Source: Amylostereum areolatum
Lineage: Eukaryota > Basidiomycota > Agaricomycetes > Russulales > Stereaceae
Assembly: GCA_012932865.1 (NCBI GenBank)
Contig: SAXG01000061.1
Span: 124,001-188,000, forward strand
Reading direction: 5' to 3'
DNA length: 64,000 nucleotides
In this document: piece by piece, positions 10,022 through 20,546 of the stretch
How the letters are laid out: each line of letters begins with the position of its first letter
How positions within the stretch are numbered: position 1 is the stretch's first letter
Made by a program: the position numbers and the translations under genes
Notes under the pieces: model-generated
The model's database searches: none
Seen by the model: only the letters and a program-made list of their open reading frames with translations
Told to the model about the DNA's origin: nothing

Positions 10022-13000
10022 ATGGTCAGAAAACCACTCGACCCGGACGGCTTGCGCGCGCGAAGGGGCCGACAAAAACGTATCGACGCATGCTTGAAAG
10101 AGATCAAGAGCCGAGGCTTCAATCTCTACGAGTTCCTCGAGGAGCTACTCACTCCGTGTGACCAAGGTGATCCACGGCGATCCCGCATACGAGTCCAAAT
10201 GCTCCGTAATCTCCTCGCTGGTCATAACGCAAACTCTTCGCAAGTCGAGCATCTCGCGGAACTCTTATACAATCATCCCTACAGCAGGCCCCGACTGGCT
10301 CGTGCATCGGCTAATCGCCCAGCAAACGAGGCCGTCCGTCGCGATCGACGTCTCATGGCCCGCTGGCGCCTTCTCGAATGGGCCATCTGCAAGGTGGAGG
10401 AAGCTGTCAGCAAAGAGTCCGCACACGCATCGTCAAAGGAAGGTGGCCTACACATGCCGGAGTCGAAGAACAATTGGGAAACCCTCCTCGACTTTTCAAT
10501 GCACGATCTCCTTCGTCATGTACAGGTCAAGCTTCCCATTCTCCTCCGTATTCTAATTGCCGCCGCATTCAAGCGGAAACATCGCCCTTCCCCGGACCCA
10601 TCCAACGGTGCAGACCTGCCGCCGTCATACGACGGATTCTTTTCTCGGCCCATCCCCACCGGCTCAGGCTCAAATCCTCGTGATCCTTTCATGGTGGGTC
10701 TTCCAGGAAAACATTATGCAAGTATCACACTGATCACCTTTGCAGATGGTCCTCGCCGCATGCGTCGTGCTGTTGACAGCGCGCAACCGGCGCTTCAACC
10801 TTTTCCAGAGGATAGTCGGCGTCTGGATGTTCTCCCACACGGCGCCCCATGGCATGTACGCTGTACTAGGACGTCTCGGTGTTTCGATCTCGTATACATC
10901 GGTTCTGTCATTCCTCCATGTTCTTTCCCGTTCGGCCCAAGATGTTATGCGTAAGAAGGCCCTTCGTCGCGCGTTCCTTTTAATCTACGACAACATCAAT
11001 CGCATGTCGCGCGTATGGAACCCGGAATTCGGCCAGAAGGATACTATTCACAATGGCACGGCAGCGACATTCGTCGAGCTTGAAGACTGCGACATCGAGA
11101 AAGCATTTGACATCGAAGCACTCAACGTGGCGAGGCGCGAACAGCGGCGAAGGCAGCTCACAGTTGAGAAGCTGCACGCACAAATACAATGGGACAAGTT
11201 ACACTCCGTCATGGCCCTCCACTGTCTCAACATGCTCATCAATGCTGTCCCCACCCTCGCAGAACATCGCGACACGGTCCTCAAGGAGCTTCGTACGACA
11301 CATGCCATGCACCGTATGCCTGAAGGCCGGAAAACAAAGGTGTCGCCGATGCAAACATCCGACTATAACGAAGGCAACACGGGCGAAAACGCTAGCGTGC
11401 TAGACGACCTCCTCTTGCGGCAGCTCGGTCTTCCGAAGGAGGAGGTGGCGCGTCTGTTGGTGATCATCGGCGGGGACCAATCCACTGTCGAAAAGCTTCG
11501 CACACTCCAAAAGTTCCTCGCGGACTGTCCGCATGGCTACCACCGTTACGGCTGGGTTCTGCCACTTATCCAGCTATGGCATATGGGCTGGGCAGATCTG
11601 GAGAGAATCCTGAACACGTTCTGGGGTTCCTCTCCAGATGATCTCTCATCGTTTCTCGCGATGAACATCATCCTCGGCCGTAAAGTCACAAACTCGAAGC
11701 GTCCAGATTATTATCCAGCACAACACCTGGTTTTCGACACGTTGACCGCAACTGTGTTGGATCTCTGGAGGTACGTGTCCCATTGTTGCCAGCTCATCTG
11801 TGCGCAGTACTGATGGACGAGGTGGTTTCTAGAATACACCTCGGCACAACAGACTTTGAGGCGCATTTCCAGAACAATGCCACCCCCTTCGGCGACCTGC
11901 TCAAGATGGCCACGGAGATCACGCAAACATACATGACAAGCCGGGGTGTCGTAAGTGCTCGATATGGGAAGGAGGCCATGGCAAACCAGCTGTTCAAGAC
12001 AGGCAACTGGTCGCCGGGACACGGAACCGGCGAAACGACAGGCGAGACATCGCGCACGCCGACAACCGCAGATGAAGACATCCCCTCCCCCGGTGATCAG
12101 GTGCTAGTGAACTCGCTACTTCGTGTCCGCGACAGCATGTGGCATTATGTGTTCCAATGGGCGATTAGCGATGGGGACATAGGACAGGCAATGAATGTCA
12201 TGGCTGTATGTTTGCCCTCATAATTCCCTTGTGCCGCCACTCACCGACAATATTTTTCAGGTATGGACATTCACGTTCATGGGCTGCGGGAAGACGAAGT
12301 ACACGAACGAGCTCTTAGAGCTTGCCTGCAACTTCCTCACGGAGTACTCCCCTGAGCTCTGCCTCGCAATCATGAATAACTGGCTTTGCAACCTGTCTGG
12401 TCATCTGGGCTGCTTCTTTCCGATGGACCTCCTCCAAGAAAAGAACATCAAGCGTCTAAAGCAGATGGCGCAACGTCGAGATGCATCCTTTGGTGGTGAC
12501 TTCTTCAAAAACATTGTTGCCCTTAACATCCGTGCTTGCATCCAATCCGTCAAGTCCATGAAGACGGCAGTCAGGCTCAATGACAAGAGTGAATCCCATA
12601 CGACAAAGAAGCGCGTCATAGCCTTGCGCGAGGCAACAAGGAAAATGGCACAACGACAACTCCATTTGTTCTGTGAAGGCCGGAGTACAGGGTGGCGCGC
12701 ACAGGACGACTACTCCAAGGGCTTTAATGGCTTTGAAGACGGAAAGCGCCTTCAAGATTTCATCGAGCGCACCATCCGGGATTCGGGTGACCTCCACGGT
12801 GCCGACACAGCAGATGTTGAGGCCGAGATGGCGGCCGAGATGGAGGCGGAGGAATGGACACCTGTCGCGCTACCCAACATGATTGTAGATGGGATGCTCG
12901 TGTCAGCAGACGACCTCGACGAGGACGACAATCTCGAGGACGGAGGGAACGAAGGTGTATTAGGGCATCAGGATGGGCAAGAGAGTTCGTCGTCAAGTGA

Positions 13001-13067
13001 TGAGGGAGAGGAAGTCAGGGAAGACGAGTGGGACTCGGGATCTGAGGCGGATGATGAATCAGGGTAA
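10022..13067 (+). CDS. DUF6589 domain protein, possible transposase-like enzyme
   Basis: Exons 10022-10693, 10746-11770, 11833-12205 and 12261-13067 give 958 residues. The central region carries the features I know from fungal DUF6589 proteins: a GGDQST motif (Asp468), then about 30 residues on an aromatic-rich WVLPLIQLWHMGW segment with His503, then DYYPAQHLVFDTLTATVLDLWR. The first 220 residues are basic and helical, and the C-terminus ends in a long Asp/Glu-rich tail. A single invariant acidic residue in a GDQ-T context followed by a WH motif would suit a metal-dependent nuclease or transposase fold, but no function is established. The neighbouring helicase faces it tail to tail. The stop codon overlaps a perfect GTAAGT donor, so a further small 3' exon is possible. 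Confidence 0.88.
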
Positions 13068-13163
13068 GTAAGTTGTAGTCAATAGCGGTGAGAAGGGAAG
13101 GAATGCCTAGTACTGAATATGCATATACATGAAGGTAGTAGATTAATATAAAATATAGAATGA

Positions 13164-15846
13164 TTATGTAGTAGTACCACCCTTCACGCGAACGACAGGT
13201 CGCGGTTTCGGTCTGGGCTTCTTCGGAGGTGACAGGAATGCCGGAGCAGGGATTCTGGGAGAATCTGCGGAGGGAGTTGTGCACGTATGGGTTCTTGAGG
13301 GACCAGCGCCGGTTGAACTGTTGATTTTTCGAGATGGGGAGAGAATCTGACGATGCCACATCGAAGAATTTGAGTACGACACCGATACTGATTAAAAGAC
13401 ACACTCACAAGGGTCTCCGGGGGAGCGAGCCGTGGGATCTTGACTCGTACGGGCTCGCGCTCCGTGGGGTTTTCGACCGCCTCCGATGTGCGTTTAGTGC
13501 CTATCGGGGACCTCAGCCGAGAGGTAACCTGCAACAGAAACTAAACATACCAGATGGCAGTGCGCTTGAGGACTCCGCCGCAGGCTCGCGCACTTTCAAT
13601 TTGACACTCTTGAACCTCGTAAGGTTGTGCTTCACCGCGTAGTCGTGTACCTTCTTCGCCTCCACTGCCGCACACTTTGCTGCATTCTCCTCCCGACGTT
13701 TGCGGTTGTCGGTCTCGTGTCTCTCCTCCACTCGTTTCCGCATCGTTCCTATGAGATGTTCAACATCTTTCCAAAGCCTCTCACCATGTGTCGGCCACCA
13801 GCGCCATTTTTGCATACGCTGCGCGAGATCGTCCCGCGTTTGAAGCAGGTGGAAGTTGCGGGAGATGGCACCGATGAGGCTGTCAGAGAGGAACGACTTC
13901 TCGTCAAGCGATAGAAGCTGTTGGTAGGAGGACGGGGTGATTTCCAGTGCCAAGCCATTGAGGAGTAGAGGGGAAGGGTTGGGAGGGAGGGTCGCGGATA
14001 CGAGGATGCGCGCTGAGGCGCGACGGAGGGAAGACTTGAGTAGTTGGGTATCAGCAGTATTGAGCCGTTCCCATCGACAGCTTTCATCTTTGGGAGCCGA
14101 TTCTTCCTGGCTAGAGTGCGTCGATGATTCTGGGTTCACAACTGCTCGAGGATCGGGGGGGATGTCACCTGCACATGAGCTGCATGTCCCGCAGTTCTCC
14201 AGTGTCCCGGGATCGCCAAAGATAACGTTTATTTGACGGGCGATGCAGGTGCGACGAATATGGGCTGCGACGAGAAGGAGAAAGGACTTGTCGATCCCTC
14301 GAAATGTCGATGCAGAGGAGGGGGGAGAGGAGGAGGAACTGGCCTCAGGGGACACACAGGTCTTTGACTTCGTGTTCCCACGTGCGCGCCCATCACCGAG
14401 TTTGTTCTTTCTTTCTTTGTCCGCCGTCTTGTCTTCCACCTCCTCATCTACCACCATCAACTCCGTGTCTTCTACACGGTGCTCGGACGGAGGACACGTG
14501 CTTGATATATCCACCATCTCGACGTCACCTTCGTCATCTTGCTGCCTCGGTGTCTCTTCGGACCGCAATGGTACCATGCGCGGGTCTGGTGGAACTTGTT
14601 GTATATATTCCTGTGCTATGTCACGAACTGCTGACTTGACGTAAACGTAGGCTTTCCCTCGCCCTGGTACGTTGCGTACATTGCGCCCCATGCGCTGTTT
14701 GGTTGCTGATGCACTGTGTCCAGTGGGAAACTCGATAGTTTCTCGCACGTCTGGAGGATCGACGCCTACGTCAAGGATTGCTGTTGTGACAAAGATGCAT
14801 GTATCGCGGTCAGGCTCCATGCGAAAAAGTGAGTCAAGCCCTTCTTTCTTGCATTCCGGGCAACATATGGAATGAAGATGGCGGATAATGATGCGGCCTT
14901 TAGGTTGGAGGGAGAGGGGGAGTAAGGAGCGCAGGTAGAGGGTTACACGGTGGCCGACTTCAATGGTAGGGCAGTATATCAAACGTTTTGGCGCGTCCAT
15001 GACACTTTTCATGTCCGCAGGAACCGTCCAATCTAGGTCATGGAAGACATCACCCGAGTATGTGTACTCAACGTCGCGGAAGCTGATGTCAACATTTGTA
15101 CGCCGAGTGTCCCGCTTGTCCAGGTAAAAGTGACCTTGTTCGAGGCCTAGGTGCTCCAAGATTCGGTTCGTTTGTGCGCCGGGCTCCACACTTGCTGATA
15201 GTGCGACAATGGTTACATGTGCTGGCGCCAGGGCACGGATTCTCTTGATCTCTTTGTAGAGAGGGCGGAACTCGGAACCCCATTCATCAACGAGATGAGC
15301 TTCGTCGACGGTGAGTACGCGCCATCGTGAGCAGAACATGTCGTTGTTCATCATTTCTGCAAACTTCTCATGTTGCAAGGATTCGGGTGCCAGGGTTATG
15401 ACCTGGAACAATCCTGCTTTCGCTTCCTGCCAGAGGTCCCGTCCCTCGAGCGATGCCTGTTTGAGTGTGTCGCTGTTGATAACGAGTGAGGTAACACCCT
15501 TTCGATCGGTGTTCATGACCTGTAGCTCACGTCAGTTCTGCCTATAGACGGTCTGAAGGTACACTTCTACCAGACTCCGCTCGAGGAAGTTTGTCGGCTC
15601 GACCACCAAGGTAATCATATCCTTCTTGACTATGGCTGGCACATATATCAAGGCTGACTTTCCATCCCCTGTCGCGGTAATGCAGAAGACATGCTGCCCA
15701 TTCAGGATCCGCGCGGAGTTGTGAAGCTGGAAGTCACGAAGCGGAAAGTCAAGGTGAGGAGAAACAGCGCTCTTGATTTTGTCGAGGCCTTCGGGAGATG
15801 TCCAGTCGGTATTCGGCTCCTCGGGCGAGCCAGATCTAGTATCCAT
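13164..15846 (-). CDS. RecQ-type DNA helicase
   Basis: Four exons (15846-15565, 15519-13551, 13500-13409, 13346-13164) give 841 residues. The N-terminus has Walker A in TATGDGKSAL and the block VEPTNFLE. Walker B is VDEAHLVDEWG (DEAH box), followed by ALSAS (motif III). The second lobe has FVTTAILDVGVDPPDV (motif V) and QRMGRNVRN in place of the usual QRxGRxGR (motif VI). Downstream, RRTC followed by ENCGTCSSC matches the four-cysteine RecQ zinc-binding segment. There is an acidic/Ser-rich insert between motif VI and the zinc segment. The C-terminus is basic and Pro-rich. RecQ helicases unwind DNA 3'-5' in recombination and repair; this subtype is one I associate with highly duplicated basidiomycete copies and telomere-linked helicases. 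Its pairing with DUF6589 suggests a role in an element rather than general repair (inference). Confidence 0.9.
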
Positions 15847-15985
15847 TAGTTCATCCTATAGCAATAAATAAAAAGAGTGTCGAGAGCAGGATTGCTAGCG
15901 TTGTAAGGTGTTCAATGAAGCTTTGCACGCTACTGGATTTGCGGTATAATTTCTCTCCCTATTATCTAATTACATGCACATGATA

Positions 15986-16033
15986 TGCCGACGTCGGCAA
16001 CGCGCGCTAATCAAGCTCCCTCACTCGCCCGGC
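15986..16033. repeat. Candidate right terminus of the DUF6589-RecQ unit
   Basis: It contains the perfect 14-bp palindrome TGCCGACGTCGGCA (15986-15999), then sequence that is the imperfect inverse of 9792-9831, ending in CTCGCCCGGC. It lies 150 bp upstream of the helicase start and 140 bp before the ATG22 start codon, so it could also serve promoter functions. Confidence 0.4.
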
Positions 16034-16172
16034 AACGGCCCCCTGAAAAAAAGCAGACGCCAAATACGTAGGATCCTGAGCTTGCGAAGGTTGACGGAGG
16101 ATTTCGTCTGCCTCGGGGAGACTACCGGCGAGTGCCGTCCCGTTCGACTTCGTCCTCAACGTCAATGGCCAA

Positions 16173-18223
16173 ATGGCCTCTTCACCTTCTTATGATCACC
16201 GACGATACCAACGTGAGCTCAGGGGGTGGCTGAGCTACGCATTCGCAAGGTATAGTCCCTTTCTCCTATATCTGACCCTGCGACTAGTCACTGAAACTGC
16301 GTGGTTCAGTGAAGTCTTCGTCATCGTTTCCCTCACTTTGTTTCTCCCCATTTGCCTCGAGCAGTTTGCCAGGGATAATGGATACCTTCTCCCTGAGAAA
16401 ACAGTACCTTGTATTGGGCCAGGTGCTTCAGAATGGGAGTCCGATCCGGAGGAGAAACGTTGCGTGGTGAAACTGGGATGGGTGTGGATCGACAGCGCGA
16501 GCTTCAGGTGCGTTTGAGCGGTCCTGTCAGAACACAGCGCATCTGACGAACATATAGCCTTTATGTGTACTCCGCTTCTGTTGCTCTCCAGGCTCTTACA
16601 GTGATATCCATGGGTGGAATCGCCGACCACCGTGCGTGATGAACAATTTTATATGCGCGCCTGTTCTTACCCGCACCCCCTCAGCCCCGCATCGTAAACG
16701 CCTTCTCTTAGGTTTCGCCGTCCTGGGCTTCACATCCGCCATCCTCTTCTTCTTCCTATCTTCCTCGTCGCCCCTATGGCCTCTTGCTGGACCTCTGGCC
16801 ATGTGCGCCAACGTGGGCTTCGGTGCTTCGGTCGTCGCAATGAACGCATACCTTCCGCAATTGGCACGAATGGCTCCGGAGGTTGTCGCAGCACATGAAG
16901 AACTCAAAACTGCAACGGATGAATCAAGCGTGGATGCAGTCGACACGACCGCAGAAATGCATGGCGGGCTCGAGGCGCCTCTCCTTCACGTCAGTCGACC
17001 CAAGCCACCCGAAACCCTTCAGACGGCATACGCGACCGCCTTGTCAGCAGCCACCTCGCGCATATCCGCGCATGGTATTGCGCTGGGTTACGTAGCCGGC
17101 ATTGCGCTACTACTGCTCACGCTTGTCCCGGTGACCCGCCTCGGCGGCTCGACATGGGCACTGCGCCTCGCAATCGGGTGCAGCGGTGCGTGGTGGGCCG
17201 TATTCTCGGTCGTTGCAGGGTTCCTTCTGCCATCTGGTGGTGATGGGGAGGCGGATAAGGGGGTCGACGAGGATGGCGAAGGCGACGGATGGGGCGAAAC
17301 GAGAACGGAGGCGACGAGAGTTGTAAAGTGGAACACAAGAAGGGAGATTGGGAAAGCGTGGGTGCGCCTGGGTGGCATGTTGCGCTGGCGGGAGATCAAG
17401 AAATTGCGGAACACCTTCCAGTATCTTGCTGCTTGGTTCCTTCTATCCGATGGTAAGCTACGATATCCTCTGCTACTTGTAAACTCGTCTCATGACTGAA
17501 TACTTGTTTGTACTAGGCTTCACGACGATCACATCCACCGCCATTCTTTTTGGGAAAACCACGCTCCATCTGAGCGCACAGACCCTGATCCTCATCGGAG
17601 TCCTTACCCCGGCCGCTGGTATCATCGGCGCACTGGTCTGGCCGTTCGTCCAGCGGGCACTCAAACTCTCCAACCTCCAGGTTTGTTTTCACCTCCTCAT
17701 GCAGGCGGTCACGTCTAACACAGTTCTCTAGGTGCTTGTCAGTTTGGTCACGCTAGCTAGTCTTGTCCCCGTGTACGGGTGTCTAGGCCTGCTACGCGTT
17801 GTCCGGGATCAAGGCTGGGGTCTCGTCAGTGCCGGCGAGATGATTGGCCTTGCAGTCTACTTCGGTACGTCGTTCATCATTCCGTCTTCCACGTCCTTTT
17901 TTTCTCACAAAAAACACGTAGGTGCTGTATACGGTGCCTTCCAAAGCTACGCTCGCGCACTCTATGCCGAGCTCATTCCACCCCGCGAAGCCGCACGGTG
18001 GTATGCGCTCTTCTCCATCACGGACAAGTCGTCGTCGTTCCTTGGCCCGCTGCTCGTCGGGCTCATCGCGGACACCACGGGGAACATTCGTTACGCATTT
18101 ATACTTCTTGTTGGAGTGCTGTGGATGGCGCTTCCCGTGCTCATGAGCGTGGATGTTGTGAAAGGAAGTGAAGATGCGCGGGAATACGTGTGGGGTTCTG
18201 TCCCGGGCAGTAGTAGGGATTGA
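16173..18223 (+). CDS. ATG22: Atg22-like vacuolar amino-acid effluxer (MFS-type)
   Basis: Seven exons (16173-16249, 16310-16507, 16558-16631, 16685-17452, 17517-17680, 17732-17864, 17922-18223) give 571 residues. The N-terminus RELRGWLSYAFASEVF followed by LFLPICLEQFARDNG is the signature opening of Atg22 proteins. About a dozen hydrophobic segments follow, with SASVALQALTVISMGGIADH as an early loop and GALVWP, GAFQSYARALYAELIPP and SITDKSSSFLGPLLVG in the second half. A 100-residue hydrophilic stretch lies in the first half and an acidic loop (GEADKGVDEDGEGDG) mid-protein. In yeast, Atg22 exports amino acids from the vacuole after autophagic breakdown. The start is the first ATG in frame before the conserved opening. 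Assignment is by family pattern; substrate is inferred. Confidence 0.92.
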
Positions 18224-20546
18224 TGGGGTCAGCTATGTTTGTGGGTGTGCTTGCAAGAGTCCCAGGTCGGCGCTGACTTTTTCCTTGCAGAATTTATGCC
18301 ATGGACTCCACGGTGGATTGTACTTTTATTTACTGCAAACTCATGAACGACGGATCTCTCGACCATCCTGGTGCTTCGTAACCCTCAATCCCACCGCACC
18401 CTTTGGGTGAGAAGACCACGGGTTCGTGTTTGGATACTGGCGTATGAAAAGTCTCTGCTTGGCTTTCCTTGTGCCTCGTTTCCAGAAGTCTGCGGAGGGG
18501 AAGCAGAGGACGTGGACCGTGGAGCGCAGCTGACGCTGAATTTCATCTTTCCGTCACAGATTTAACTCATACTAGGACACGAGGTACAAGAGGGAAAATA
18601 TATGCATGGGGATACAAACCGAAAACAAACCACGAAACCGAGTTCAAAGCAAAAAGCAAGCATGACATCTAGGCCTCCCTGCCCTTACCCAACCTTTTCT
18701 CCTCGCTCACTTTTCGTCAGACGGTCAGTATCACATACAGTCATCTTGTACTGGGGATGTATCCGAGTCAACACAGGGCACGTCTGGACAAGGCCGCCGG
18801 GAGCAGGAAGACACTCCCCGCGGAAAATCAAAAATCCTTCTTCCTTTGCCACGGTACCACGAGCGGAACGGGCGTACGGCTTGGACGTCGTGGAGTTATT
18901 GGCCTTGGTGGTGCGAATGGGTCCTCCGAACACACGTCCCCACCGCCGACGGTGCCGGTAGGTTATCGTGGGTCTGGGTGCCCGGGGAACAATCGGGGTG
19001 CCGTATGGGATCGAGGAGCTGCGCGTTCTGCATTGAAGAGGGCGAGGGCTAGGTTGAGGGGGTGCCAATGTAACGAAGAACAATGCTGGGGAGGATGGTC
19101 GCCGTGTCTGAACGAACTACTTAGCCTCAGCTGACCGGCGCCACGCGGGCGCCTGAGGTGTTGGACCCAAATGCTGCGAGTACGAGTACTTAGTTGCCAG
19201 AAGAGAATTGAGTCGCTGGTCTCACAAGGTATTAAATAGAATTATGTAGGACCCTTGCATTTGCCTTGAGTTCTCTTGAACACCTAGTCTCCGTGGCTGA
19301 CCTAACCAGAAGATAGTCGTTCTGGTTGTACGTTGAACACCCAAGCGCCCAAGCGCTAGTGGACAAAATGGAAACCGTGGGAAAAGACTACCAATTACAT
19401 ATGAAGAACTGTACCTCTTCACATGAACTGCACCGACATGTTATCGTATCGCCATATTACACCACGACGCACCCACGGGGAAGTTGTATAAATAGGTCGC
19501 CGCGAACCCACGAACGACGGAACTGCCAGCCTCCAGGGACACAAGTACATATGAGCCTGGCGACAACCCTTCGAGTGCACCGTTCTACATTATTGCCATT
19601 GACCGAACACGAGTTGCGCACTGCGGGTACCGAGATAGGAAGCAAATGTTGCGGCACGGAGGGCGAAGCGGATGGGCGGAATGAGCGGTGGGACGAGAAG
19701 GGCAACGAAGTCCTGTTGTAAAGGTGCGTTGGTCACTAGGATGTCAGGTTTATGGTGGTTCATGTCACTGACCTCCGGATGATAGAAGTCTTCCTGTTGG
19801 CAAATATACCAAAGATCGTTTTCCTCACGCAGTGTCAGACGGACAAGCAGGCTACGGCGGAGTGAGTTTCATTTCGACACAGAATGGGACGGAAACACAC
19901 CGCGCAGGAACGGGGCGGAAAGGTGAGAACCGTATGTGAAACTTCTGTGCGCAATCGACGAACAGTACGTGGTTTTCGCTGTCGTACACTGCCATTTTTA
20001 CGATCAATGCCAGACCGTCAGACACGGCCCTTGGTCCACGTACCGACGCTCCGGATGTCCATCTCAATCTTGGGCGACATGACGCGATACCATCTATTCC
20101 AAAGGTGAGATTTTCGATACGTCTACATGCAAGATATTGCGCACTGGTATATGGCAAGAATGCTGTCGCGCGAACGGTGTGCAGACGGTACGGTGCAAAT
20201 GGGATGTCGGAAGGCGGCATCAGAGGTGTAGTAACGAGCAAGCGCTGTTTGCTGTATCGTCGCAGACGGTGCAGTGGTAAGCATTTTTACCACGGCAGAT
20301 ATCTCTCTCGCGGGATCTTGCATGGTGAACTTGTGCGATTTGGGCGAGGAAGATGATTGTCGGGTCTAGAACAATGTACGTTGGCGGCGGGGATTGGGAA
20401 TCTGGGATTGTATTGCGGTGGGCGCCAGCTACGCGTGACGTCAGGGAGAGCATGTGATTGCAAGAATGACATCACTGACGCGTTCCTCAGGTTTACACCT
20501 ACCGAAGAGATCGCGTCGACGGACCTCCTCCTTCACACCCACCACC
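18224..20546. other. 2.3-kb spacer with no recognised gene
   Basis: Open frames on both strands (for example 18685-19083 minus and 19852-20241 minus) have composition typical of chance frames, with no recognised domain and no coherent exon chain. A TATAAATA-like run sits near 19487 without an evident gene after it. A long non-coding transcript or relic cannot be excluded. Confidence 0.5.

Larger units (their letters stand above)
9788..16033. mobile_element. Candidate DUF6589-RecQ element (about 6.2 kb)
   Basis: The interval holds just two genes, a DUF6589 protein (plus strand) and a RecQ-type helicase (minus strand), meeting tail to tail 96 bp apart. Both outer flanks carry related sequence in inverted orientation (9792-9831 against 16033-15995). 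The shared blocks are CGAGT, ATTAG, CGCGC and TTG-CG, about two-thirds identical with small gaps. The 10-mer CTCGCCCGGC appears as a direct repeat at 9788-9797 and 16024-16033 and could be either a target-site duplication or part of the ends. Flanking genes (DUF6534 and ATG22) are intact. This is inference: ends, excision and copy number are unproven, and the terminal similarity is imperfect. Confidence 0.4.
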
